58,438 bases of DNA from Candidatus Endomicrobium procryptotermitis (GCA_031279415.1 JAITIP010000043.1:1-58438), one strand, 5' to 3'. Positions 25,521 to 33,883 are shown, numbered from the stretch's first letter. Program-made: numbers and translations. The notes: generated by a model not told the origin, from the sequence alone.

Positions 25521-25531
25521 AAACATATATG
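25521..25531. promoter_or_regulatory. Putative operator copy 1 (AAACATATATG), downstream of the nifX-nifH -10 box
   Basis: The 11-mer aaacatatatg begins 14 bp downstream of the -10 box, where a repressor would block initiation. The same 11-mer occurs at 25576 and 31317, and its 10-bp core on the other strand at 46564 and 46632. Confidence 0.6.
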
Positions 25532-25544
25532 AAATATTTAGAAA

Positions 25545-25573
25545 AGTATAATAAATTTTTTTTACAATGTCAA
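25545..25573 (-). promoter_or_regulatory. Sigma70-type promoter of the nifX-nifH unit
   Basis: On the minus strand TTGACA (25568-25573) and TATACT (25545-25550) are separated by 17 bp. The start codon follows after about 40 nt. Identical AAACATATATG sites (written on the + strand) flank it. Confidence 0.85.
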
Positions 25574-25575
25574 TA

Positions 25576-25586
25576 AAACATATATG
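25576..25586. promoter_or_regulatory. Putative operator copy 2 (AAACATATATG), just upstream of the nifX-nifH -35 box
   Basis: An exact copy of the 11-mer lies 2 bp beyond the -35 hexamer, so the promoter is bracketed by two identical sites. Confidence 0.6.
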
Positions 25587-25606
25587 GTTTGAAATTACAT
25601 ATTTTT

Positions 25607-25808
25607 TTAAATTCTTTTATTGAGTTTTTTTACCGCTATTCTTCCGGCAGTTTGAACCAACTGCACGATTATTACAATCAATATTACTGTAAATAACATC
25701 ACCGAAAGTTTGTAGCGGTAATAGCCTATTCTTATGGCAAAATTATCTATTCCGCCGTTGCAGCCGTCGAAAAAGACAGGAAGCTTATTGTAAGTATAAC
25801 GGCGCTTC
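25607..25808 (-). pseudogene. metI: metI remnant (methionine ABC transporter permease, C-terminal part)
   Basis: Reading the minus strand to the stop at 25607 gives DNFAIRIGYYRYKLSVM followed by hydrophobic LFTVILIVIIVQLVQ. This matches the C-terminus of MetI (GDLAIRYGYQRF...). Upstream the frame shifts near the GCNGG region, and a second frame carries a further MetI-like hydrophobic stretch (SAVILTISFLSFSTAATA). The N-terminal half is gone and the sequence runs directly into the metQ remnant. Confidence 0.75.
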
Positions 25809-26302
25809 TTACAAGTCCCGAGCGCGCCTCGCGGTATAAAACTTTCCGAATAATTTGAAAACGGTATCAGTGAGGATTACAATTTTTGCGCCTTCAGGCA
25901 AATCTTTAATATTTTTATAATTTAAAGAAAATAACCCCGACCTGTCGGTAAAAACCGAAAAAGCCGGCACAATATGTCCTTTATGCGTTCTGTTAAATTC
26001 CGTAAGTGCGGTCGTATGCTGATGATAATTTGCAAACACTTCGCTGCGTTCTAAACTCTCGTTTAACTGCACACCGCTGATAATTCTGTAATCCAGTTTA
26101 TAGCCCAGTTTTTCTACCTCTTTTGCCCAAGCTTTTGCTGTATCTTCATAGACTTTCAAATTCGTTACGGCAAGTTTTATAATTTTGTCATAGTTCTTAT
26201 CTTTTGCGTAAGACGGCTCAAAAAACGCTGTTCCTGAAATCAGAATGGCTGACAAGACGCAAAGCGGGTGCAATTAAATATAAACGATTCTATTTTATTC
26301 AT
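25809..26302 (-). pseudogene. metQ: metQ remnant (NlpA/MetQ methionine-binding protein), frameshifted and truncated
   Basis: The readable part shows MetQ signatures in order: IKLAVT, AKAWAKEVEKLGYKLDYR, ANYHQHTTALTEFN, and LFSLNYKNIKDLPEGA. There are two lesions. The ATG at 26300-26302 opens MNKIESFIF, but the signal-peptide continuation lies in the next frame. The protein also ends at about half the usual 270 residues and joins metI sequence through a deletion. The transporter cannot be functional. It sits between nifB and the nifX-nifH promoter, among sulfur-amino-acid genes. Confidence 0.8.
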
Positions 26303-26343
26303 TTTGTTTTCTCTGTTATTTTTTAAGCGGTAAAACTATGATA

Positions 26344-26400
26344 AGGCAAACATTTTATCCATCTAATGTTTTATAAATTCGTAAGTTAAAATGTTTGCCT
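26344..26400. repeat. 14-bp perfect inverted repeat upstream of metQ remnant
   Basis: aggcaaacatttta (26344-26357) is perfectly complementary to 26387-26400, with a 29-nt loop. It lies in the 220-bp gap between nifB and the metQ remnant and has no T-run on either side. It may be an attenuator or regulatory leader of the former met operon. The rest of 26401-26523 shows nothing recognisable. Confidence 0.6.
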
Positions 26401-26523
26401 GCTGCATTCGATTTTGATTGGATTTGTTAATGTGCGATAAGAAGATATGCACAAACGTGTATGCGTCTGCGATAGTTTTGAAAATATTGTTGCTGAGATT
26501 TTTCAGATATTTTTTTGCATATT

Positions 26524-27414
26524 TTATCCATGCGAAAAAGTTTCCATCTGTCTGTCATAAAGTTTTGATGACAAATCGGTTTTGCCAGGAATTCCACAGG
26601 CATCTGCGCGGCAGTGTTTGCAATGATAAAAAACTTCCATAAAATCGTGCGCGGCTTTTCTGGCTTTTGCCAAATCGCCGCAGTCCGGCGCTTTAAAATC
26701 TTTAAATTCGCCCTGCGGTATGAGTGGAATAATATTGTAAATATTTGCGCCGGCTGCTTTTACGGTTTTTGAAATTTCCGCTATGTGTTCGCCGTTTATT
26801 TCAGGTATTAACACGGTGTTTACTTTTACCGCTGCACCTAGTGCGCTTATTTTTTCTATCCCTTCAAGCTGGCTGCCTATTAAAATTTCCGCTGCGGTAA
26901 TACCCGTAAGTTTTACGCCGTTATAAAATATATGAGAAACTATTTTATCGAGTATTATGGGGTTTACCGCATTAACCGTGACAGTAACGCTTCTCACTCC
27001 CGCATCGTGCAGATCCTGTGCTTTTTGCGCAAGAAGCAGTCCATTTGTACTTATACATTTTATAAGTTCCGGGTGTTCTTTGTTTACCAACTCAAAAGCT
27101 TTTAACGCATTTTCTGTGGCAAGAGTATCTCCGGGTCCGGCTATTCCTACAACCGTGATATCTGGACACAACTCAAGAGCTTTATTTACTATGCCGAGCG
27201 CTTCTTCGGGTTTTAAAATTTCTCCCGTAACGCCCGGTCTTTCTTCAGTTTTATTCAAAGTACGGCTGCAAAACCTGCACTGTATATTGCATGAAGGACT
27301 TACCGGAAGATGAAGCCTTCCATACTTATTATGTGCCGCCGCGCCAAAACACGGATGCAGCCGGCTTATTTTTAAGTCCTGAGTATTATTTTTAATTTCT
27401 TTACCTAGCGGCAT
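26524..27414 (-). CDS. nifB: NifB, radical SAM Fe-S carbide cluster (NifB-co) synthase
   Basis: The 296-residue protein has the complete core NifB architecture without the C-terminal NifX domain. HPCFGAAAHNKYGRLHLP (Cys22) is followed by the radical SAM motif CNIQCRFC (Cys42, Cys46, Cys49) and ERPGVTGEILKPEEA. The C-terminus has the NifB hallmark CKHCRADACG. It makes the 8Fe precursor cluster (L-cluster) used by nitrogenases and by methylthio-alkane reductases. It is the fifth gene of a unit that starts at 31302 and is separated from cysK by 22 bp. The presence of NifB argues against chlorophyllide or F430-type (CfbCD) reductases, which need no such cofactor. Confidence 0.93.
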   Translation of the reverse strand: MPLGKEIKNNTQDLKISRLHPCFGAAAHNKYGRLHLPVSPSCNIQCRFCSRTLNKTEERPGVTGEILKPEEALGIVNKALELCPDITVVGIAGPGDTLATENALKAFELVNKEHPELIKCISTNGLLLAQKAQDLHDAGVRSVTVTVNAVNPIILDKIVSHIFYNGVKLTGITAAEILIGSQLEGIEKISALGAAVKVNTVLIPEINGEHIAEISKTVKAAGANIYNIIPLIPQGEFKDFKAPDCGDLAKARKAAHDFMEVFYHCKHCRADACGIPGKTDLSSKLYDRQMETFSHG

Positions 27415-27436
27415 ATTTTTTTTCCTTTAATAATCG

Positions 27437-28354
27437 TTAAGTGATTTCATAAATGTTTTTTGACAAATATCTGTCGCCGCGGTCAAAAAAAATTACAACT
27501 ATATTTCCGCTTTTTATTTTTTCCGCGGTTTTTCTTGCGGCCGTTAAGGCGGCACCTGTTGACGTTCCCGCCAAAACTCCCTCTTTTGCCGCCAACTTTC
27601 TTATTTCGGCAAAAGCTTCAGTGTCGGCCACTTTTATAACCTCATCGATAAGCGATATGTCGAAAGCTTTCGGCATAAAAGTGTTTCCTATGCCTTCAAT
27701 CGCGTAGCAGCCTGCTTCGCCGCCGCCCATTGTCGAGCCGTATGGATCGGCAAGCACGCCTTTTACGTTTTTATTTTTTGATTTTAAATATCTTAAAACT
27801 CCGCTTATGGTTCCACCGCTTCCGGCGCCGGAAACCAGATAATCTATTTTTCCGTCTAAATCTTCGTAAATTTCTTTTCCGGTGGTTTCATAATGCACTT
27901 GCGGATTTGCCGGATTTTTAAACTGGTCGAGGCATACCGCATTTTTATTGTTTTTTACTATTTCTTCCGCTTTGTCAAAAGCGCCCTGCATTCCTCTTTC
28001 ATACGGGGTATTTACTATTTCAGCTCCGAGTGCGCGCATTATAGCCTGTTTTTCAAGTGAAAATTTCATCGGGACAGTAAAAATAACTCTGTATCCTTTT
28101 CCTATAGCGGCCAAAGCTATTCCTATCCCCGCGTTTCCGGCAGTCGTTTCGACTATAATGCTTCCCGGTTTTAAAAAACCGTTTCTTTCGGCAGCCGAAA
28201 TGACTGCCGTTCCCATTCGGTCTTTTACGCTTCCTCCGGGATTTAAAAGCTCAAGCTTGGCAAAAACGTTTACACTTTTTGGAAAATCCATATTGTTTAA
28301 TTTTAATACCGGCGTATTGCCGATTAATTCTCTTATATCATTATAATATTTCAT
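27437..28354 (-). CDS. cysK: Cysteine synthase (O-acetylserine sulfhydrylase)
   Basis: The 305-residue fold-II PLP enzyme has the PLP lysine Lys44 in NPGGSVKDR and the substrate loop TAGNAGIGIA (usually TSGNTG). Its phosphate-binding loop is GAGSGGTISG. It converts O-acetylserine and sulfide to cysteine in the cytoplasm. It is embedded between trans-sulfuration and nifB genes with gaps of 14 and 22 bp, so it is transcribed with them. The TAGNAG variant resembles CysM or cystathionine beta-synthase-like members, so other sulfur donors are possible. Confidence 0.88.
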   Translation of the reverse strand: MKYYNDIRELIGNTPVLKLNNMDFPKSVNVFAKLELLNPGGSVKDRMGTAVISAAERNGFLKPGSIIVETTAGNAGIGIALAAIGKGYRVIFTVPMKFSLEKQAIMRALGAEIVNTPYERGMQGAFDKAEEIVKNNKNAVCLDQFKNPANPQVHYETTGKEIYEDLDGKIDYLVSGAGSGGTISGVLRYLKSKNKNVKGVLADPYGSTMGGGEAGCYAIEGIGNTFMPKAFDISLIDEVIKVADTEAFAEIRKLAAKEGVLAGTSTGAALTAARKTAEKIKSGNIVVIFFDRGDRYLSKNIYEIT

Positions 28355-28368
28355 ATTTCGTTCCCGCG

Positions 28369-29529
28369 TTAAATTCTGCTTTTCAAAAATGCCTGTTTCA
28401 AATCTTCAACTACATCCTTTTTATCTTCTATTCCTACTGACAGTCGTATAAGATTGTCGGTTATGCCTATTTCCTCTCTTATTTCTTTAGGGATGCTTGC
28501 ATGCGTCATGCTTGCCGGGTGGCATATAAGAGATTCTACTCCGCCGAGACTTTCGGCAAAAGCTATAGTTTTAAGATTTTTTACAAAATCGTTTAGGTTG
28601 TGTTCTTTTGACAGAAGAAAAGAAACCATGCCGCCTGCACCCGCCGCCTGTCTGTTATGAATTTCGTATCCTTGAAAATCTTTGAAACCCGGGAAAAACA
28701 CTTTTTCAGCACTTCCAGAACTTTTTAAAAAATCCGCGGCGTATTGTGCGTTTTCAATATGTCTGTCAATTCTCACGCCAAGCGTCTTTATGCCGCGCAT
28801 TAAAAGCCACGAATCAAAAGGCTCAAGTATAGAACCTGCGGCATTTTGGAAAAATTTAAGCCTTTCTGACAACTCTTTGTCTTTTACTACGGCAAGCCCT
28901 GAAATAACGTCGCTGTGGCCTCCGAGATATTTCGTTGCACTGTGTATGATAATGTCAGCTCCCAAAAGAAGCGGTTTTTGAAGATATGGCGTCATAAAAG
29001 TATTATCGACTATCGTGAGTACGCCGTACTTTTTTGCTATTTCGGCAGCCGCTTTAATATCGGTTATGGTTAGAAGCGGATTTGCCGGCGTTTCGATTAC
29101 CGCACCTTTGACATTTTTGTCTTCTTTAAGTTTTTCTTCGAAAATTTTTAAATCGGTAGTGTCCACTATTTCGTATGAAACGCCAAAATTTTTAAATATT
29201 TTGTCCAAAATTCTAAACGTCCCGCCGTACACGTTTTGCGAAATAAGAAATTTATCGCCGCTTTTAAAAAGCATGATTACTGTAGTCAATGCGGCAAGAC
29301 CTGAGGCAAAAGCAAAACCTTCGACGCCTTCTTCAAGTTCTGCTATAAGCGCTTCGAGAGCTTTTCTCGTCGGGTTTCCTGAACGCCCGTACTCGTAGCC
29401 CGCTTTGGTTTTTCCGAGTTCCGTCTGCCTGAAAGTAGTCGTCTGATAAATCGGTATGCTTACAGCTCCTGTAGTTTCATCTTCGCTTATTCCGCCGTGA
29501 ATCAATAACGTATTTATGTTTTTAGCCAT
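28369..29529 (-). CDS. Trans-sulfuration PLP enzyme (cystathionine gamma-lyase/beta-lyase/gamma-synthase family)
   Basis: The 386-residue protein belongs to the Cys/Met metabolism PLP family. Motifs are YEYGRSGNPTR, the PLP-stacking QNVYGGTFR, and the PLP lysine Lys200 in HSATKYLGGHSD. The C-terminal SLGGVESLICHPASMTHAS is typical of cystathionine beta/gamma-lyase and gamma-synthase. It interconverts cysteine, homocysteine and cystathionine or releases sulfide. Its start overlaps the end of the NifX-like gene by 8 bp, implying translational coupling, which ties the sulfur enzyme to the nitrogenase-like system. The exact reaction is not resolvable by eye. Confidence 0.88.
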   Translation of the reverse strand: MAKNINTLLIHGGISEDETTGAVSIPIYQTTTFRQTELGKTKAGYEYGRSGNPTRKALEALIAELEEGVEGFAFASGLAALTTVIMLFKSGDKFLISQNVYGGTFRILDKIFKNFGVSYEIVDTTDLKIFEEKLKEDKNVKGAVIETPANPLLTITDIKAAAEIAKKYGVLTIVDNTFMTPYLQKPLLLGADIIIHSATKYLGGHSDVISGLAVVKDKELSERLKFFQNAAGSILEPFDSWLLMRGIKTLGVRIDRHIENAQYAADFLKSSGSAEKVFFPGFKDFQGYEIHNRQAAGAGGMVSFLLSKEHNLNDFVKNLKTIAFAESLGGVESLICHPASMTHASIPKEIREEIGITDNLIRLSVGIEDKKDVVEDLKQAFLKSRI

Positions 29530-29866
29530 TTGTTTTTTCCTTTTTGTTTTCTTCTATTATTGAATCTAGAACTTCAATTATTTTTGCATTTATTTCAAAT
29601 ACTCTTAAATTCTTTTTTATCATGTATTCCGCTGCGCTTTGTCCTATTTTTGCCGAGAAAACTGCATCGCAGTCTTTCAGCAGTTCATATACTTTTGCAA
29701 AATTTTCATCATTGTGACATCGTTCGGCATTTCGTTCGAACCTTCTTTTTTCAGATAAAACGACGTTGTCTCCATTGATTTCATAAATATAAAACATGTC
29801 CGCCATTCCAAAATGCTGGTCAACTTCTGTTCCATATAAAGACGCAAATGCAACTTTCTTAAACAT
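29522..29866 (-). CDS. Second NifX/NafY-like cofactor-binding protein
   Basis: The protein is 114 residues. The family features are KVAFASLYGTEVDQHFGMAD and LKDCDAVFSAKIGQ. The ATG at 29866 was chosen because AAGGGG precedes it by 6 nt; the longer frame to 30037 only reads through a dispersed repeat. It is diverged from the 25149-25502 paralogue but shares the DxHFG core. It overlaps the following PLP gene by 8 bp. A role in holding or delivering the NifB product is inferred. Confidence 0.78.
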   Translation of the reverse strand: MFKKVAFASLYGTEVDQHFGMADMFYIYEINGDNVVLSEKRRFERNAERCHNDENFAKVYELLKDCDAVFSAKIGQSAAEYMIKKNLRVFEINAKIIEVLDSIIEENKKEKTNG

Positions 29867-29916
29867 AAAACCCCTTTTTATTCTTTTGTTTTTTTGCTTT
29901 GAGCATCCTATTTCAA

Positions 29917-30037
29917 TTATTAACCCTATACACCGCAGCTTGCTGCGGGGAACATAGTTGTCATTACCGCGAAAATGGGAATACAAGTTTAAAAATGGAT
30001 TCTGGCTTGGAGGCCGCAATGACAACTGATACTGCAC
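29917..30037. repeat. MITE-like dispersed repeat, copy A
   Basis: This 121-bp unit opens with ttattaaccctata and ends with aatgacaactgatac[t/c]gcac, like copy B at 32980-33156. Near its ends agttgtcatt and aatgacaact form inverted repeats, and the interior has the CCGC...GGGAAT and TGGAT...CTTGGA motifs. It lies between two genes of one operon, so it is probably transcribed as a folded spacer. No transposase is present. Confidence 0.65.
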
Positions 30038-30111
30038 AGCAAACTGCGCGGATGTTCGTTACGGTTTTGTTTTGGCAAAACCACTCTTTTGCCTTTTTTC
30101 GTAATAGTGGT

Positions 30112-31302
30112 TTAAATTCCGCTTTTGACGATGGCTTGTTCTATGTCTTTGATAATATCTTCTGCGTCTTCTATTCCCGCGCTGAAACGAAAAAAACCAT
30201 TATGGAATTCAGGAGGATAAAGATACTGCCTTTCGTCATTTTTTCCCAGATAAACTATAAGGCTTGTGTCATGCCCTAAAGATACCGCAGAGGTTATGAC
30301 ATGCAGGTTGCTTACGAATTTATTATGCACATCGTGGTCCGCTTTTAAAGCAAAAGACAAAAGGCCGCCAAATCCCGGACTCATTTGTGCCGCGGCGATT
30401 TTGTTTCCTCTGTGGCTTTTTAATCCCGGATAAGAAACGAAGCTTACTGATGGATGATTTTCAATAAACTGTGCGATTTTTAAAGCATTTTCGTTGTGTT
30501 GTTTCATTCTCAAAGGAAAAGTTGACGCTCCTCTCATGATAAGCCAAGCGTTAAAAGGGCTTATCGTTGCGCCAAGATTTACCTGCGACTGCTTGCGTAT
30601 AATATCCAAATATTCTTTTCTGCCGCTGATGCTTCCGCCCATAGCGTCGCCGTGTCCGTTGATATATTTTGTAAGGCTTTCTATGGAAAAATCTGCGCCC
30701 AATTCCAGCGGTCTTTGATTATATGGGGAAGCTAAAGTATTGTCCACGGAAAGCAAAGAGTTGTTTTTATGAGCTATTTTTGCAATGGCTTTTATATCGG
30801 AAATGGAAAGCGTCGGATTTCCGGGCGTTTCGATGTGTATAAGTTTGGTATTAGGTTTTACTGCAGCGTGTACGGCCTCCAAATCTGATGTGTCTATGAT
30901 GGAAGTTTCAATTTTAAATTTATTGTTGAATAATTCATTTAACAGTCTGTAAACCGCTATATATGTTATGCTTGAAAAAATGACATGATCGCCGCTTGTT
31001 AAAAGGGAAAAAAACAATCCTGACAAAGCCCCTGCGCCGCTTGCAAAAACTATGGTGTCTTCGGCATTTTCAAAAGCCGAAATTTTTTCCTGCAGATACT
31101 GCTGATTTGCGCCGCCGTTTCGGGTATATAAATTTTGTCCCGCATCGCTCCAGTTTATATCTGTCGGGTCATACGGAAGTTCATAACTGTTTGCCATAGT
31201 AATGGGACGCTTCACAGCTTTTGTATCTTTGTCAACATCATTGCCCGCATGTACCGCTCTTGTATGAATCCCGAATTCTTTACCATAATTTTTTATAGTC
31301 AT
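30112..31302 (-). CDS. Cys/Met metabolism PLP enzyme (methionine gamma-lyase / O-acyl-homoserine sulfhydrylase-like)
   Basis: The 396-residue member of the trans-sulfuration PLP family has its PLP lysine at Lys212 in ESLTKYINGHGDAMGG, the NGHGD variant seen in methionine gamma-lyases and sulfhydrylases. The usual YTRxxNPT is altered to YTRNGGANQQYL, and the stacking tyrosine loop reads SITYIAVYR. The substrate pocket therefore probably differs from that of the two family relatives in this window. It is the first gene after a consensus promoter with an AAACATATATG site, so it leads the unit PLP enzyme - nifX - PLP enzyme - cysK - nifB. Substrate is uncertain; a carbon-sulfur lyase or sulfhydrylase role is inferred. 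Confidence 0.8.
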   Translation of the reverse strand: MTIKNYGKEFGIHTRAVHAGNDVDKDTKAVKRPITMANSYELPYDPTDINWSDAGQNLYTRNGGANQQYLQEKISAFENAEDTIVFASGAGALSGLFFSLLTSGDHVIFSSITYIAVYRLLNELFNNKFKIETSIIDTSDLEAVHAAVKPNTKLIHIETPGNPTLSISDIKAIAKIAHKNNSLLSVDNTLASPYNQRPLELGADFSIESLTKYINGHGDAMGGSISGRKEYLDIIRKQSQVNLGATISPFNAWLIMRGASTFPLRMKQHNENALKIAQFIENHPSVSFVSYPGLKSHRGNKIAAAQMSPGFGGLLSFALKADHDVHNKFVSNLHVITSAVSLGHDTSLIVYLGKNDERQYLYPPEFHNGFFRFSAGIEDAEDIIKDIEQAIVKSGI

Positions 31303-31316
31303 ATAAATACCTTAGT

Positions 31317-31328
31317 AAACATATATGT
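31317..31328. promoter_or_regulatory. Putative operator copy 3 (AAACATATATG within palindrome ACATATATGT)
   Basis: The 11-mer is identical to those at 25521 and 25576 and lies 10 bp downstream of the -10 box. It includes the 10-bp perfect palindrome acatatatgt (31319-31328). Confidence 0.6.
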
Positions 31329-31337
31329 AATATTTAA

Positions 31338-31366
31338 ATAATATGATATTATTAATTTATTGTCAA
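31338..31366 (-). promoter_or_regulatory. Sigma70-type promoter of the PLP-nifX-cysK-nifB unit
   Basis: On the minus strand TTGACA (31361-31366) and TATTAT (31338-31343) are separated by exactly 17 bp, about 35 bp before the start codon. Confidence 0.85.
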
Positions 31367-31379
31367 GTAAATGAATATC

Positions 31380-31673
31380 CCAAATTCAACTTGCTAATGC
31401 AACACTTACTGTTGTTTGTGAAAGCAAACCTCTATTGCTTGTTGTTAAGTTTTTAAAGACAAAGGAAGTCGTTGCCGCAGGCAGTGTCGTTTTTTATTGA
31501 AAAGAAAGCCGTCTGTGTGGATAATAAAAATTCAAGGAAGCAGAACATAACAAAATAGCAGTAGTGCTAAACAAAGGAATAGCGATTAATGGAATTGCGT
31601 GGTGAAGGGGCAATAAGCCGTGAAAACAAAAACAGATCCCAAGAGTTGTATAATGCAGTTAAAAAAAACTAAA
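31380..31673. other. Gene-poor gap, possible decayed sequence
   Basis: No convincing gene is seen. A 27-codon + strand frame (31589-31672) begins MELRGEGAISRENKNRSQ after AAAGGAAT, but it is too short to judge. Other fragments are broken by stops. Confidence 0.4.
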
Positions 31674-32967
31674 TTAATAAGGCAATAGAATAGGTAAAGA
31701 AAAAATAAATGAATGGTGTAAGAAGTGAAATAAGACACGTTTTTCCCAGCCTATATGCCATGTCATCAAAGCGCTCCAAACAGTATGTCTAAATGCATCA
31801 TTCTCACTATCTTCACTATTCTTGCCAAATCTATCAGTTTTTACTTTCCAAGCTCTTGCACCATCCAAGAAAAAATAAAATATCGTTTCCTTATTATCTT
31901 TAAGGTTATCATAAAATGACTTAAAGTCACCTGTATTATCTTTTCCTGATACTAAAACACCAATGTTGTATAAAGTAAAAAACAATTTATCCAATTCGCT
32001 CAGAATCTCATCTTCATACTTTTCATGTTCTTCAAAAAACTTTGGGAAATCAAATTCTATAGGCAGTATCGGATGGAAAGGGTCTAAAAACGCCGTACAG
32101 TCTATTGCTATCGGATATTGATTAATATTAATAAATATTATTTTTGTACTGGAATAATCTGAACTTAAAGTTTGGGTAAAAACATCATAGCCGTCAGCTT
32201 TGATAGGAGCGGTATTGTCTATAAGTTTTGCTTTTACGGCAATGTTTTCGATATTTTTTACATACTCTTCATAGGTATGGGCGTTGCCCTTTACCAGAGC
32301 AACAGCATCTTTGACTTGATTGTACAAAGACACCTGCGTTTTTGCAAACTTCGTCAGCTGAGACTTTACTTCAGACTTAATTAAATTGTTCACTTTCATA
32401 TAAGACATAGTGTCCATTTTCAAAAGAAAAGCCTGCTGATGTGTCGGAAGGTCTTCAAATTTAACATTATTTTGCAAATTCCATAACAGATGCTGTTTAT
32501 TGACAGCTTCTATTTCTTTTCCAGAATTGGTATATGTCATAATTTCTTTATAAAGGGGTATATCAGGAGATTTTTTCCTAAGCACAAACTGTTCTTTTCC
32601 CGCAGGAGCGCCTCTGCCATGATTTAAACAATACGAGTTGAAGTTTAATGTAGTTTTACTTTCGGCAGGGACTGTAAAAGAAATTTCTTTTCTATTAAAC
32701 TTAATGCTTTCAAAGATTTTCATTTGTTTGCCTAAAAGTTCAAGGCGGTTTAAAATATCTTCATATTTGCTTTCGGGAATATCTTTATCCGATAAGATTT
32801 TATTGAGCGTTTTAATTTCTTCAAGAAATTGTTTATGACTACTCCTGCAATGCCGGCGTTTTCTCCGGTGCGAGCCTGTTAGGTAAAAAAACCAATTTTG
32901 TCGAACATGAATTTAAAAATAAACAGACACAAAGAAGTAAAGAAAATATTTTACCGATTTTTTTCAT
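31674..32967 (-). pseudogene. Frameshifted lipoprotein gene with a DUF6973-like C-terminal motif
   Basis: An ATG at 32967 opens a lipoprotein signal peptide (MKKIGKIFSLLLCVCLFLNSC, lipobox Cys). This frame stops at 32839 after 42 residues. The next frame then continues without a stop (SSHKQFLEEIKTLNKIL...) into the 349-residue frame that begins at 32723. A single 1-nt shift near 32840 rejoins the two. The distal end has NDAFRHTVWSALMTW, resembling the DAFRHAYWNAL motif of DUF6973-type proteins, and stops soon after, so the C-terminus may also be lost. Function unknown; an envelope lipoprotein in origin. A sequencing error would be the alternative explanation for the shift. Confidence 0.7.
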
Positions 32968-32979
32968 TTTAACCTCTTA

Positions 32980-33156
32980 TTATTAACCCTATAGCCGCGG
33001 GCTTGCCACAGGTCACCTCTTAGCTGTCATTCCCGCAGGTCTTTAGCGGGAATCCAAGTGATGCACAGCGTCATCACTGAGAGTTGTAATCTTGGATCCA
33101 AGCTGAAAGGTAAAACAGATTACGACTAGGGATAGTAATGACAACTGATACCGCAC
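32980..33156. repeat. MITE-like dispersed repeat, copy B
   Basis: This 177-bp relative of copy A has the same left end (ttattaaccctata) and right end (aatgacaactgataccgcac). The inner tgtcattcccgc...gcgggaat forms a hairpin. It starts 13 bp upstream of the broken lipoprotein gene. Confidence 0.65.
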
Positions 33157-33480
33157 GCTGAGGTTCATTTTTAGTTTATACCCTCCCATAAAAATTTTAA
33201 AATTCCCTTTTTATAAGATTGCCCTTTGCACAAAATGCTTTGTCCTTAATAAGGTTTGACGTTATCAAGTATTCGTTTATCTCATAAAAATAAGATTTAT
33301 AGAGACATCATATTATAAATTATTCAAATTATCAAACGTCTGTATGCCTGTTCATCAGGCAAAACACATGAAAGGAAAAGATAACTAATAAAAAGTTGGA
33401 ATATTTTTACAAAATTGATATTTGCATAGAAAAAGGAAATATAAAAACGCTTTTATAATTATCGCAATTTTATTGATATA
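33157..33480. other. Gap with no recognisable gene
   Basis: AT-rich sequence. Around 33410-33455 fragments such as KIDICIEKGNIKTLL on the + strand could be the decayed start of the nucleotidyltransferase relic that follows; otherwise nothing is seen. Confidence 0.4.
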
Positions 33481-33582
33481 AATAAAATTTTTGGGAAGCA
33501 AATCGATATAGTTACCACTAAAGGAATTGACAATAGCTTTAAAAAATCAATAAAAAAGGATTTGATTGAAATTTATGGTTGA
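33481..33582 (+). pseudogene. MNT-type nucleotidyltransferase antitoxin remnant (C-terminus)
   Basis: The + strand frame reads KIFGKQIDIVTTKGIDNSFK followed by a C-terminal KKDLIEIYG and stop. This matches the C-terminal end of minimal nucleotidyltransferases (LGRKVDLVT...L...I..EA..IYE). Upstream frames are broken, so the catalytic GSxxxG part is missing. It overlaps the next HEPN relic by 8 bp, as in intact MNT/HEPN modules. Confidence 0.6.
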
Positions 33583-33706
33583 TTTTTCAAAGGATATAGC
33601 CATAATAAAAAATATAATAAAACATTGCAAAAATATAGCTTTTTCGCAAAAGCGTTTCGGCAATGATATAAAATATTTTTCAAAAGATGCAGAACAAAAG
33701 ATTTAG
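33575..33706 (+). pseudogene. HEPN (DUF86) toxin remnant
   Basis: The frame gives 43 residues: MVDFSKDIAIIKNIIKHCKN, then SQKRFGNDIKYFSKDAEQ and a premature stop. The pattern matches the N-terminus of HEPN/DUF86 proteins, which are about 110-140 residues. The RxxxxH active site expected further on is absent. Confidence 0.6.
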
Positions 33707-33822
33707 CCGATATTGAAATGTTGACAGAAAAATAAATTTATGAAAAACATGGACAGGTTTTAAAAAAGGGAATAAATATATTTTTTTCTGTGCAAGAAGC
33801 TAATCGCTTAAGTCAGAGAACA

Positions 33823-33866
33823 GAACCTCCATGCGGTTTGATTTGCGGAGGTTCCGTTTTGTTTTG
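33823..33866 (+). terminator. Hairpin with T-rich tail, + strand terminator
   Basis: gaacctcc (33823-33830) pairs with ggaggttc (33847-33854), followed by cgttttgttttg. The orientation fits the + strand MNT/HEPN relic. It also lies just past the nifK stop and could act weakly on that strand. Confidence 0.6.
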
Positions 33867-33883
33867 TTATTTGAACTTTGTCA

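Noticed and set aside
29867-30037. N-terminal extension of the second NifX-like protein (to 171 residues)
   Set aside because: The extra residues read through a dispersed repeat; the ATG at 29866 has a proper ribosome site and begins the conserved domain.
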